Positions 13,333 through 23,419 of a DNA stretch of 64,000 nucleotides are shown piece by piece. Both the position numbers and the translations under genes were made by a program. Source of the stretch: Toxonevra muliebris (lineage: Eukaryota; Arthropoda; Insecta; Diptera; Pallopteridae). Position 1 is the stretch's first letter. Each line of letters starts with the position of its first letter. Location: the NCBI GenBank assembly GCA_963691655.1, contig OY829326.1, forward strand, positions 99,509,340-99,573,339, in the 5' to 3' direction. The notes beneath the pieces were generated by a model. The model searched no databases, was not told the origin of the DNA, and saw only the letters and a list, made by a program, of their open reading frames with translations.

Positions 13333-13338
<6 letters not shown>
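13029..13338. repeat. Tandem unit A, left part
   Basis: This is the first ~310 bp of a repeat unit whose remainder lies at 18861-18972, beyond the inserted R1-type element. It is about 90% similar by eye to unit B at 18973-19394. It contains small purine/pyrimidine-rich blocks and a GCGCAGTAGTGTGAGCGAGA motif just before the insertion point. The nature of the unit is unknown; it could be a satellite monomer or an LTR-like sequence. Confidence 0.85.
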
Positions 13339-13369
<31 letters not shown>

Positions 13370-13519
13370 GAGGAGGAAAGCATTGAGAGTCAGTGTGAGA
13401 CTTCCACTCACCAAAACCACCTCACATGTCCGAACGGTGGAGCCCTCCTGGGACACCTACTGGTACTACGTCAGGAGGCCGTTGTGAGCATTAACGCTCA
13501 AGCGTCTGTTAATTGTCAT
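13338..13519 (-). other. R1-type element 3'UTR and poly(A)
   Basis: The 3'UTR (13519-13369) is about 151 bp after the ORF2 stop and is followed by 31 consecutive A on the minus strand. The long, uninterrupted tail argues for a young insertion made by target-primed reverse transcription of a polyadenylated RNA. Confidence 0.85.
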
Positions 13520-16500
13520 TCAGTCAGATTGTCTTCCTGTTTCAACCTCGCCCTCGGGATTGTGCGACGAGGTGGCTGTACTGTGTTGCATATTATAAAG
13601 TTGCTGATGCTGTTGGTTCAGCCGATACTCTCTTTCTGCAGCTCGGAGTTTTGCCATTACTTGTACTGCAAACTGGCAGCCTGCTTGCCATTTATCTTTT
13701 GACTCGCCCATTTGTGACAGCAAGCTGGACGTTGTCAGTTCCACACCAAGGGCCTCCTTCAGAACCTCTCTTTCCGCGTCGAATCTCACGCAGGAGCATA
13801 GAACGTGCTGTGCAGTCTCTTCTTCATTAGGGCACTCCGGGCAAAAGGGGGTGTCTATAATATTAAACCGGTGGAGGTAGTACCGGAAGCATCCATGTCC
13901 GCTAACTAGCTGTGTGAGGTGAAAATTTAAATCGCCGTGTTTGCGTTTCAGCCACTCTTCTATTTTGGGAATAAGGGCGAATGTCCATCGTCCTTTCGTG
14001 GACTGTTCCCATCTCTTCTGCCATTCTTGTACCGACTTGGCTCTTTCCTCCGCTTTACGCTGGGCCGTTGGTTTTGCACCCTGTGTTGTGTGCAGGCCCT
14101 GCAACTCCTTGGCCAATAAGTCAATTGGCATTTTCCCAGCTAGTACGCATGCCGCATCATCTGAAACCGTTCTATATGCGCAAGTCACACGCAGTGCGCT
14201 ATGGCGATACACGCGTCGTACTGCTTCTAGGTGCGTCGTTCTTGCATTCGCCCAGATTGGCGCCGCATAGAGCAAGACGGAGTCTATCACCGTCGACAGG
14301 AGCATCCGCCTAGTGCCCTGTGCGCCGCCAATGTTTGGAAGTAGTCGGTTGAGTGCTCCATTAATCGCTGCTGCTTTTTTGCTGACCATAGCTAAGTGCT
14401 CCTTAAAATTGATCCGTTGGTCAATAAGGACTCCGAGGTATCTTATGGCTGGTTGAGATACAACGTTATGCCCTCCAACGTTTACCACCATTTGCTCCAG
14501 TTTTTTCCGCGCTGTGAGTAACACCACTTCTGTTTTTTGGGCTGCTAGCTCGAGATCAGCGCTTACCAACCACCTTCTAATGCTGGAGATTGCGCTGTTG
14601 CATTTTAATTGCAGATCTTCTATTCTTTTTGCAACCACGACCAGTGCAATATCATCCGCGTACCCCACTAGCGTTGCATCCGTCGGTAGCTCCGTCCGCA
14701 GAATGCCGTCGTACATGACATTCCAAAGGGTGGGTCCCAGTACGGAGCCTTGAGGAACGCCACCCGTCACTACATACTTTTGTGGACCAACTTCTGTGTC
14801 GTACAAGAGGATTCGGTTGTTCAAATAGCTGCGGATTATGCGCCGCAAATAGTTAGGGACTCCAAGTTCACGTAGTGCCCTCAATATATGCGCCCATTTG
14901 GCCGAGTTGAACGCGTTTTTAATATCAAGCGTGATCACCGCGCAATACTTCATCGTACCGGATTGCCACCTGGTTCCACTTGTTGCCTCCCTCGCCGTAT
15001 CAATAACTCGTCTGATTGCATCCACTGTTGACCTTGCTCGTCTGAAGCCGTATAGTTTGTCGGATAGACCGTTGTTTTCTTCTAAGAACGGTTGGATTTT
15101 GTCGCAGATGAGCCTCTCCAGCACTTTTCCCACCGTATCCAGCATACAGAGTGGTCTGTACGCAGAGGTTTGGCCTGGTTGTTTGCCCGTCTTGAGCAGC
15201 AAGACCAGCCGCTGACGTTTCCATTGTTCAGGGAAAATACCTTCTTGTATACAAGCATTATACAGTGCTGTGAAGACATTTGGTCTATTTCTAACCGCTA
15301 TCTTAAACGCTTTGTTTGGAACACCGTCCAACCCAGGAGCTTTCTCGTCACTGATGCGCTTTAAAGTAGCCAGCACCTCTTCCTCCGTCACATGTGGTAC
15401 CACCTCTGTACAATGTTCCAATTGCAGATCGATGTCACTTGTTTCCCCCTGTGGGGGAAAAAGTTCTGTTACCACCTTTTTTAGCAGTATTGGGCAAGTT
15501 GGCTGAGGCGCCCGCAGACCCTTTATCTTTCTCATGACCATTTTGTATCCCTGTCCCCATGGATCAACGTTCGCACTGTCTCTTAATTGTACGAATGAAT
15601 ATTTTTTGCTTTCGTCTATCGCTTGTTTAAATGCCGCCTTGCGCGTTCTATACAGCGTCCAACGCTCATCAAAGTCTGCCCGACCTCTTGCTCGCTGCGC
15701 TCTTCTACGCGCCTGGTGACATCTCTTGCGTAGCTCTGCTATTTTGTCAGTCCACCAATATGCAGGTTTTCTATTTGTAGAGGCGGCCCGTCTCGGTATT
15801 GCTGTGTCGCACGCTTTTTCCAGCTCTTTGCCTACCAATTTTGCCATTTCCGACGCCGTTCCATCCGGTATCACGGCTGTACTCCATGCTAGCTCAAACA
15901 TTTCTACATCCATATTTTTTTGCTTCCAACTTTTTGCTTGCACCTTACGCGGTGGCCTACTTTGGTTTGGTTTTGGACCTATATCCATAATAATGGCATG
16001 ATGATCGCTGTGTGTGTAAATGTTTGCGATCTTCCATCTACTGCGGTTGGCTGTGGTGATGTCCGCAAATGCGAGGTCAATTATGGATGTACCTCTCCCA
16101 TTGTCGAATGTACTCTGACCTGGTACATTGATCAAAACTAGGTCCATAGCTGCCATAGTCTCCTCCAACATTCGGCCCCGATGACTGGTGTTTGCACTGC
16201 CCCAAGTTTGTGACCACGCGTTAAAATCCCCTGCTATAAGTATGGGTCTCTTTCCTCTCATCTCCAGGTCCATCGCTAGTAGCATGCGTTCAAAGACATT
16301 GTCTCCCATGCTAGGTGGCGCATAGCAGCTGACGAGGTATAACCCTTCAAGTTGTATCCATGTGTAGCCTTGTTCGACTGTCGCTATTTTGCACTGCGGT
16401 GCTGAGGCTCCCATTACCCAGATCGCTGCTTTACCTTGTTCATCTTCCGACCAATTAAGAGAATCTACCGATTTATATGGCTCCGACAGTAGGGCCACAT

Positions 16501-16582
16501 CCGCCTTTGTCTCAATTGCATTCTGCCATAGTAGCTTCTGCGCTGCGGCACAGTGATTTAGGTTGAGTTGGATTACTCTCAT
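13520..16582 (-). CDS. R1-type ORF2: endonuclease / reverse transcriptase
   Basis: The 1020-residue polyprotein nicks target DNA and reverse-transcribes the element RNA at the nick. The N-terminal endonuclease (about 1-220) shows LNLNH at the start, LSEPY, the GDFN motif (118-121) and SDHH (192-195), all catalytic signatures of the apurinic-endonuclease fold. The reverse transcriptase spans about 410-720, with KAPGLDGVP, YGFRRARST, LDIKNAFNS, GGVPQGSVLGP and the catalytic YADD (641-644). A C-terminal CCHC-type zinc motif uses C914, C917, H926 and C931. There is no RNase H, as expected for R1. The start ATG overlaps the ORF1 stop as ATGA, implying translation by termination-reinitiation, as shown for the R1-clade element SART1, which has a related stop-start overlap. 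Length is normal for the family. No frameshift or missing catalytic residue was seen. Confidence 0.95.
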   Translation of the reverse strand: MRVIQLNLNHCAAAQKLLWQNAIETKADVALLSEPYKSVDSLNWSEDEQGKAAIWVMGASAPQCKIATVEQGYTWIQLEGLYLVSCYAPPSMGDNVFERMLLAMDLEMRGKRPILIAGDFNAWSQTWGSANTSHRGRMLEETMAAMDLVLINVPGQSTFDNGRGTSIIDLAFADITTANRSRWKIANIYTHSDHHAIIMDIGPKPNQSRPPRKVQAKSWKQKNMDVEMFELAWSTAVIPDGTASEMAKLVGKELEKACDTAIPRRAASTNRKPAYWWTDKIAELRKRCHQARRRAQRARGRADFDERWTLYRTRKAAFKQAIDESKKYSFVQLRDSANVDPWGQGYKMVMRKIKGLRAPQPTCPILLKKVVTELFPPQGETSDIDLQLEHCTEVVPHVTEEEVLATLKRISDEKAPGLDGVPNKAFKIAVRNRPNVFTALYNACIQEGIFPEQWKRQRLVLLLKTGKQPGQTSAYRPLCMLDTVGKVLERLICDKIQPFLEENNGLSDKLYGFRRARSTVDAIRRVIDTAREATSGTRWQSGTMKYCAVITLDIKNAFNSAKWAHILRALRELGVPNYLRRIIRSYLNNRILLYDTEVGPQKYVVTGGVPQGSVLGPTLWNVMYDGILRTELPTDATLVGYADDIALVVVAKRIEDLQLKCNSAISSIRRWLVSADLELAAQKTEVVLLTARKKLEQMVVNVGGHNVVSQPAIRYLGVLIDQRINFKEHLAMVSKKAAAINGALNRLLPNIGGAQGTRRMLLSTVIDSVLLYAAPIWANARTTHLEAVRRVYRHSALRVTCAYRTVSDDAACVLAGKMPIDLLAKELQGLHTTQGAKPTAQRKAEERAKSVQEWQKRWEQSTKGRWTFALIPKIEEWLKRKHGDLNFHLTQLVSGHGCFRYYLHRFNIIDTPFCPECPNEEETAQHVLCSCVRFDAEREVLKEALGVELTTSSLLSQMGESKDKWQAGCQFAVQVMAKLRAAEREYRLNQQHQQLYNMQHSTATSSHNPEGEVETGRQSD

Positions 16583-18297
16583 CTAATTATTTTGAGCGTG
16601 GCCTCTTTGTGTTGCGGGCATCTAATACTGCCTGCTGGATGAGCTCCTCTACACAGCGCACATCTCGCTTCGTTCTTGCACCCAGCCACTTTGTGACCTT
16701 CTTCTCCACACTTATAACACATATTCGTGCGATCCTGCTCCTTACAGTGTACGGCTTTGTGGCCATAGCCCCAGCATTTGAAGCATTTTTGTGGCGATAT
16801 AACTTCCGTCACACTACACCTTGCCCATCCTACGTATAGCACTTTCATTAATATTGCCTTCTTGGCTTCTTCTGCTGGCATCGTTATATATGCTGTCTGC
16901 GTACCGCCATACGTCGATTTTGAGTATCTGACTGCTTCTGGGTCCGGTCGTCTGATGTTCGCTGCCTTACCAAGAGCGTCACATAACTCCTCTTTCGTTG
17001 TCACATCTGCTATCAGCCCTCTGCATTGAACTGTAATCATATGCGACCTCACGATAATCTCCGCCGTGTTCTGTAGTACCTCCTCTATTTTATTCCTATA
17101 GTCTTCAGCTCGGGTATTAGATCCCTTCTTCAGAACTATGAGGTATTCGCCTTTATTTGACATGCGTGTTGTGCGCACCGCTTCGCCTAGTGGTTTGAGA
17201 TCTTCACTCTCTTTCAGTTTTTGGTTGATTTCTTTGTACGACACGGCATCTGTTTTCTTGATAAGGATGGCATCAGCACGTGTCCTCAAAGGTCTAAGCT
17301 TCGACTTGGATTTCGACCTAACTTTCTTCCACTTGGATTCATTCACTGGTATTGCTGTGGCTGCCACATTCATTTTTACAGCTACAGTTTCTTCTGGCGG
17401 TGCTAGCTCTTTCACTAGCAGCTCATTCGTCGTTATATTATCCGCTCTTACTGAGCTGGGCTGATTCCGGGTCCGGTTTTTTCCTGGCTTGGGCCAAGAT
17501 TGCTTACTGGGCTGCGGATCTTTTGCCGCTTGTGCAGCATAAGTGCCCATATATCTGCATTCTACATTTTCTTTCTTGCTTATATCAACGAGGATAGCGG
17601 CTTCAGTGTGCCACCGCTTAATCTTGCTGGCCAAGTTTTTGACCACCTGGTCCAGTTGAACTCGTTTAGCGCAATAGGCTTGTAGTGCATCCACTTCGTT
17701 CCCGATTAGCTCTATGAATCCTTCCAGGTTGGTGGGTAACTCTACTTGCTCATCTAATGTGCCGTTCTCCTTACGCTTTTGTGGTTCTGCTGTCACACTC
17801 GCCGTTATTGCGTCGGGTGAGGTCTGGGCATATTGATCTTTTCCAGCTTGTGATGCTGGCATATATGGACTCCTCTGCCTCATTTCTTCTTCGTGTAAAT
17901 CTGCGATAGTGTCAACCAAATCTCTCATTGGCTGATGTATTGAGCGTCTGCCCCCACCCATCATGTGCAATAGCTCCTTTATTTTAATTCCCAATTTTGA
18001 CATTACGTCGGCTTCATTATGGTCGGCAGTGGCGGCTTCGCCTGCACTAGGTTTTTCGTTTTCCTGGCCACGGTTTAAATCTGGTGGGGAAGAACGCGCC
18101 CGGATTTTTTTAGGCGAAGGCACTAATTTTTCGCCTAGTGGCCTCTTAGATACACCGATATTTTCTCCCGCATTCTCTGCTGTACCCCTGTTGCTAATAT
18201 CTACCATCGGAGGAGACCGCATGATGTTAGAAATACGGCGGAAGGGATTTTCTATATTTGGAGTTAGTTGGTCCGCTTTATCATTTTTTTCCCCCAT
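16579..18297 (-). CDS. R1-type ORF1: Gag-like RNA-binding protein
   Basis: The 572-residue protein is expected to coat the element RNA and bring it to the nucleus. The first ~250 residues are charged and low in hydrophobics. A central conserved block (about 380-500) resembles the Gag core of R1 and jockey elements. The C terminus has three zinc knuckles: C505/C508/H513/C518, C527/C530/H535/C540 (both C-x2-C-x4-H-x4-C), then C546/C549/H553/C560 with altered spacing (C-x2-C-x3-H-x6-C). Three such knuckles are typical of R1-clade ORF1. The last codons overlap the ORF2 start by four bases. The assigned ATG at 18297 follows about 560 bp of leader; an alternative in-frame ATG lies at residue 27. 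Confidence 0.92.
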   Translation of the reverse strand: MGEKNDKADQLTPNIENPFRRISNIMRSPPMVDISNRGTAENAGENIGVSKRPLGEKLVPSPKKIRARSSPPDLNRGQENEKPSAGEAATADHNEADVMSKLGIKIKELLHMMGGGRRSIHQPMRDLVDTIADLHEEEMRQRSPYMPASQAGKDQYAQTSPDAITASVTAEPQKRKENGTLDEQVELPTNLEGFIELIGNEVDALQAYCAKRVQLDQVVKNLASKIKRWHTEAAILVDISKKENVECRYMGTYAAQAAKDPQPSKQSWPKPGKNRTRNQPSSVRADNITTNELLVKELAPPEETVAVKMNVAATAIPVNESKWKKVRSKSKSKLRPLRTRADAILIKKTDAVSYKEINQKLKESEDLKPLGEAVRTTRMSNKGEYLIVLKKGSNTRAEDYRNKIEEVLQNTAEIIVRSHMITVQCRGLIADVTTKEELCDALGKAANIRRPDPEAVRYSKSTYGGTQTAYITMPAEEAKKAILMKVLYVGWARCSVTEVISPQKCFKCWGYGHKAVHCKEQDRTNMCYKCGEEGHKVAGCKNEARCALCRGAHPAGSIRCPQHKEATLKIIR

Positions 18298-18860
18298 TTT
18301 GATGCGTTGGCACCACTAATTTATCTACAGAGCTATATTATTGGTTTGTGTCTTCACTAACAACAAATTAAAGCTTAAAGTATTCAGCACAGCTGAGATA
18401 TTTAAAAGCTCAGTTGCTGCAAAAAGGTTTGTGTGTTTGCTTTGCGAGATCAAAGCTTTTACTCGACTTAAAAGTTCTACACTACTATATGGTTGTAAGC
18501 TTTATACTTATCTGTTATCATCATAGGTCTTGTTATCAGTCAGTCAGCCGTATCGCCAACACTGCATAAATGCATTAACAGCTGATTTTGACGCACCACA
18601 AATAAAATGTTTGTTTTTGTGTTTTTATTTTTTCTTATCTATATAGAAAAAAATAAAATTTTCCTTTTCGCTTTTAAGTAAGAAAGTGTCCAGGTTAGTA
18701 ATCGACGCACTGTTGACCGCCGGTTCACACCTTCGCACGCACTTCGGCACCGTTTTTGATCGATTTCGACCGGTTGAATGAACTTTTACTCGAAAATTTT
18801 CGGGGCAAAAATCTTTCACGTCCGCACTTTATCGAAACTTATCTTCATATCCTCTCATAT
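18298..18860 (-). promoter_or_regulatory. R1-type element 5'UTR / internal promoter region
   Basis: The 563 bp between the 5' target duplication and the ORF1 start. LINEs of this kind carry an internal promoter here; I cannot point to a TATA-like motif. The first transcribed bases would be near 18860. The role is inferred from position, not from a recognised signal. Confidence 0.55.
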
Positions 18861-18972
18861 AGCGAGAGGGAAACTGGACGTTACAATTATCTTACATCTT
18901 ACGTTACAGTTATTCTTACATTTTACACATTTGAAATTTTGCCCATACCGTGAGCTAAAATGTTTACACATC
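18861..18972. repeat. Tandem unit A, right part
   Basis: This continues the unit interrupted by the R1-type insertion. It starts with the 3' copy of the target duplication and matches unit B from 19279 onward nearly base for base, until the junction ACACATCAAAAA. Confidence 0.9.
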
Positions 18973-19394
18973 AAAAATATTTAGTTTTAATCCAATCTAA
19001 CTAACCAAATGCAAAACCTATCAAATACCTGTGTTTGCTACGGCGACTTCTCTGCTTGTATGGTATAGTCGATCTCCATACGTTTAACAACAACAAATAA
19101 TTCTGCCACGAATAAATGTACACACACATTTTGTTTTCGTATGTACATATATGTGTGAGTAAATTGACCGAAACATAAACAAACAAACTCCGCTCGTATT
19201 TTAATTTCTCCCTCTCTTCTTCTCTTCTCTCTTCTCTTTGTTGTTTAGAGTAGAACAGTCATGCCGCGCAGTAGTGTGAGCGAGAGGGGAACTGGACGTT
19301 ACAGTTATCTTACATCTTACGTTACAGTTATTCTTACATTTTACACATTTGAAATTTTGCCCATACCGTGAGCTAAAATGTTTACACATCAAAA
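18973..19394. repeat. Tandem unit B (empty-site copy)
   Basis: A second, uninterrupted copy of the ~410-420 bp unit, directly adjoining unit A. The position equivalent to the R1-type insertion reads AGCGAGAGGGGAACT (19279-19293), one mismatch from the duplicated target. It is slightly longer through an extra CTCTT-rich stretch near 19220. Confidence 0.9.
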
Positions 19395-19504
19395 AAACAT
19401 TCTTCATGATTCTCGATATTAAGTTTACATAGAACGTGGCTACTAGTGGTTCTAGTTGAATATAATGGAACAGCTTAAATATTTAGCATTTTGATAATTC
19501 ATTC

Positions 19505-20290
19505 TTACGAATGGTACCTTCTAGTGGAGATATAAGGAATTCAATTGTCAAAAATTTAGAAGAAATAAGTGCTAGAGTCCCACAAGGGAGCATTCTTGAC
19601 CCTCTTCTATACCTCTTCTATACAAAAGATTTACCACAACCTCCCAACAGCATGATTGCGACTTTCGTTGACGACACAGCTATCTTAGTAATTGAAAATA
19701 CTGCAGCTAAGCTTCAAACAGCAATTAACATGGTAGCAGAATCGTTGAAAACTTGGAGAATAAAATGAAACAGTGCTAGATCAGCCCATGAGAATTTCAC
19801 GAACAAAACAATAAATTATTGCAATAATGCTCTTGGGCGTACCAATTCTATACACTAATACAGAAATATATCTCGACTTTACCTTCGGTGCTAAACTGCG
19901 ATGGAAGGAAGATATCAAAACAAAAAGAACTGAACTTAATCTCAAGTTAATTAAAATGGATTATTGGTCAACACTCAAAATTTTCCGCACACAATAAAAT
20001 TTTACTTTACAAGCAAATTTTAAAACCAGTGTGGTCTTACGGCGCATAGTTATGCGGATGCACGAGGAAAAGTAACTTAATTTATTCCATCGTTTCCGAA
20101 ATAAAGTCCTCAGAGGCATTGTTTAACGCTCCGTGGTATGTTCGAAATGCCGATATTTATCGTAACCTCGGTATTCATTTGGTTGCGGATGAAATTAGAA
20201 AACAAAGCACAAACCCATTTCATGAGGCTCCAAAAGCACGTGAACGAGAAAGCCAGCAAGCTTCTTGATATTTCAGCTCTAAAATGAAAA
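19505..20290 (+). pseudogene. Jockey-type LINE reverse-transcriptase remnant
   Basis: A forward frame at 19511-19768 carries ARVPQGSILDPLLYLFYTKD, followed by the active-site region read as ATFVDDTAIL. The usual FADD is altered to FVDD. After a frameshift the thumb region continues to about 20290: KLRWKEDI near 19890, ILKPVWSYGA near 20017, APWYVRNADIYRNLGI near 20127 and VNEKASKLLDISA near 20240. Motif order and wording match the jockey group. It is 5'-truncated before motif B, has several stops and frameshifts, and cannot be active. No clear target duplication was identified. Confidence 0.85.
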
Positions 20291-20656
20291 AAAAACACAT
20301 TATCTTCTTCATATATACCTAAATCAAAACTGGCTTTTTAAAAATATCCATAAATCTTTACATAATATTCTCAAAATCAAACTGCTCGTTAATTATATAA
20401 CTAGTTGCAGTGTTAATAAATATTATGCATATTAGCTTGCCTACAAGATATATGAAATCTGCAAAGTTCGATTTTTTCCTGCTCCTAGTGGAATTTCTGA
20501 AAGATTATATGAGCAAAATAAGATTTCGAAAAAAATATAGAAGTCTCTAGTGGAAAATAGCCAGTCGGTTTTGAATCAATGACTTAAAAATAGGCTTTAA
20601 AAATGCAAATAGCTTTAATCGTTGATAAGTGTTTCCAACACAACGAAATTAAACAA

Positions 20657-21026
20657 AAACTAAATTGTGTATTAACGAACACAAGGCAGAAGTGAAACTT
20701 CTTGTGAACTAAACGAAACACAAGCAAATAACAAGCAAATGAAATTTTTCACTCCATTGGCTTGTGTTTTTTAATTTCAGTTGCTTGTGTTTCATTTAGT
20801 TCACAAGAAGTTTCACTTCTGCCTTGTGTTCGTTAATACACAACCAATTTTTTTTTTTTTTTGGGATTAATGCTAGAACAAAAATTGCAACTCTGTACCG
20901 GTAATGTCGATGACAATTGTAGCAAACTCTTTTTGTGTGCGACATCTTCATGTAATTCCTTGGACATTTGCGCCATCTGTATGTGAAATGTATAACTGTC
21001 ATAAACTTTAAGATGGCGACGCTACC
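20657..21026. repeat. Fold-back repeat family M, copy 1
   Basis: A ~65 bp palindromic arm pair at about 20664-20728 and 20780-20845 (TTGTGTATTAACGAACACAA at the outer ends) is followed by ~150 bp of unique-looking sequence to 21026. The whole block recurs in inverted orientation at 49369-49706. The attached 150 bp can be translated, but the two copies differ by a frameshift, so it is not a conserved coding region. Confidence 0.8.
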
Positions 21027-21752
21027 CTCTATTTATTTTTTTTTTAATCAATTAAATTTCTTTTTAAAATTTTTTGGCTCCACATGGATGCCTAATATAA
21101 TTACAACAACAAACATTATTTACTTACGTAGTGTGAGTGAGTGACTTGGTTCTAATGCAAACAATTCGGTTTCGTAAGTTATTTCAATGTTCCGGGACGC
21201 ATTATAATTTTTAACGGGGAACATTTTCTCCAAAGACAGTATAATAGTTTCCCCAAATGGTTTTTGTTTTATTGGCTATTTATTGAAAACCCCATTTTCA
21301 AGAAGAAGGGTAAAAGATGGAGGAAAAGTTTATGTACTAAAACTGTTTATCTCTTTATGCCTAAAAACTTTGCTTCAAACATCAAATTCGTATCTGTTGA
21401 AATAGAGAATATAATAGCCCCCGAAGAACCCATTTTTCCGACTTCAGGTCTATATTGTGGGAGAACTGGATGTGATGAAGAAAAACTGAGTAGCGTACTC
21501 GTGATCAACAATCCTAATTTACTATAAAACCGTTCTAAATCTTGAGCGTAAAATTTTTATTGCACTGTGTAATCAATTACGATTTATCCCTTCTGTTACA
21601 TTGAGAAAAAATCACACTTGTTATATTAAGGTCTCGGAATGACCTGGCCAATATTTTGTATGTATATCGCCTGAAAACTCATAATTTGGGATTTAACATT
21701 TATTAGTTGTACTGATTATTATTTAGTTTAGTAATTATATATAAGTATATAT

Positions 21753-22450
21753 TTACTTTGTGGACTCAAGGCAATAGGTTGTATGAACTGCAATCTTCGT
21801 AAGGGATTTTAGATACGCAGGTTTGTTGCAAATAGTGCAGTACTCGTACGTTTTACGGCAAATCCACCTGAGTAAACTGCGCCAGTTTATCAGCTTTCCT
21901 CTTTTCCGGAGTAGCGCATGCCGAAGTGCTAGGCTCTTGTGTTTCTGTTCGAACATTTCGCACAATAGCTGCCGACAATTGAGTTCTTGGCTAACATTTT
22001 CTATGCCGAATCACTCCATATAGAAGTACAGTTTTTCGATTGAATATGTTTGACGCGTTCGAGAGGGTTGGTTCTTCCTATCCATAAAACGTAGGCAATT
22101 CTGTTTCATCAATTTATTTGGAAGAAAATTTTTTCATGTGCGCTGTGAAGCATAGATCGAATAACCCATATATTTAGTAACTTCAGGACGTCCTTAAATT
22201 ACGTTTTCTACCCTGGCCCTAGCATTAATGGGTCCAGTCGGACCTTCCTCCGATTAGTATATGAGAATGCTGCTGTCACTTGCCGATAGTACTCCAACAA
22301 CACTTTTCTCGTCACCACTCTTTATATAATGGTTAGAATATTCGTTGCCCGCAAACTTTTCCACTAAATAGTTTTCGCACCCAAACGTCACTACACTCAT
22401 TAATATCTCTGTCTTCTTTTGGCTTTCTGTCAGAACGCGAATCTAAAGCA
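21753..22450 (-). pseudogene. Possible decayed transposase C-terminus
   Basis: The minus-strand frame at 21753-21965 (71 residues) has basic, leucine-rich sequence followed by a CxxC pair (YCTICNK) and single C residues near the end. Upstream fragments to about 22450 are open in changing frames. Its position within a long-TIR element makes a broken transposase plausible. A piggyBac-type cysteine-rich end is one option, but the match is too weak to name. It may be chance. Confidence 0.25.
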
Positions 22451-23419
22451 AAAAAGTCTAATAACAATTAAATATTTACTGAAACTAGTTATATATAAAA
22501 GTAGTTTTATAAAAAGTAATAATTATTTTATTATTCACGGCAAAAAACACAAAAAAAGGCGGGAACTACACTTTTGACGTATAAAAGAGGTAATGGTCAC
22601 TGAATGACCTTATGGTACACACACCTAAGTTTTGATATTGCCACTTACTTTATAAAACAAAAAGCTTCTTTTTATACTTTTTCGGAGGGTTTCCCCTAGA
22701 TGGAGGAATTCATAAAGGGAAATCTCAAAATTTTGTTTATTTTAAGAAATATTGGCAAATTAAGCAAAAAAAGGTCACGAGATGACCTTTATGTAATAGA
22801 AGGGTTATAGGAGGTTAAACAGACCTTGTAGTGAAAAAAATACGATATAGCGACGATATAGGGACCAAACTAAAACTAAACAGTTTGTTGGAAATTATTG
22901 AGATTTTTCGAATTAACGGGGTAAGAATTATCGCGATTCTACTGTATGAAGATTCGTCTACTTATAAATAAACTCAAAATTCAAAAATTTATTTTTTTTC
23001 AAACTTTGAGACGGCTTATTTTTCCATCTACATGTAATGTTCTATAAAATAAAAGCTTTAAACAGAAAATACCGCCTCTAAAAAATTGAAAAAATTCGTT
23101 TAAATAATTTTTCACATGGAAATTGTGTACAAAATTGACAGCTTTTCGATCAAAACATGGTTAAATTTCACTTGTTTATCAAAACTTTCTTCAAACTAAA
23201 TGTTGCCCAAATTATTCTTTACTCAAAATTCAATATTTTAGAAGTTATCAACGATTAAAGCTATTTACCTTTTTAAAGCCTATTTTTAAGTCATTGATTC
23301 AAAACCGACTGGCTATTTTTCACTAGAGACCTTTATATTTTTTTCTAAATCTTATTTTTCTCATATAATCTTTCAGAAAATCCACTGAAAGCAGGAAAAA
23401 ATCGAACTTTGCACAGATG

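Larger units (their letters stand above)
13338..18860 (-). mobile_element. Full-length R1-clade non-LTR retrotransposon
   Basis: A complete element of about 5.5 kb. In minus-strand order it has a 5'UTR (18860-18298), ORF1 (18297-16579), ORF2 (16582-13520), a 3'UTR of about 150 bp and a poly(A) of 31 bases (T-run 13338-13368). It is flanked by a 14-15 bp direct repeat AGCGAGAGGGAAACT at 13324-13338 and 18861-18875, the target-site duplication. Both ORFs are open from start to stop. GC content is plainly higher than the surrounding DNA. Known R1-clade elements share the apurinic-type endonuclease, the lack of RNase H and three Gag knuckles. Many are site-specific, but this target is a local tandem repeat and not rDNA. 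It looks recent and possibly still competent. Confidence 0.95.
20459..23419. mobile_element. Long-terminal-inverted-repeat element (~3 kb)
   Basis: About 165-170 bp at 20459-20628 recur as the reverse complement at 23254-23419, roughly 90% identical by eye. Both begin GCAAAGTTCGATTTTTTCCT when read inward. The arms bound nearly 3 kb containing a fold-back repeat (20657-21026) and small frames at 21264-21527 (+) and 21753-21965 (-). The latter has paired cysteines in CTICNKPAYLKS that faintly recall a transposase C-terminal cysteine domain, but I cannot assign it. The target duplication is unclear. It could be a decayed DNA transposon or two inverted copies of a shorter repeat. Confidence 0.65.

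Noticed and set aside
13367..18319. Many forward-strand frames over the R1-type element
   Set aside because: They are antisense shadows of ORF1 and ORF2, which show clear catalytic and zinc motifs.
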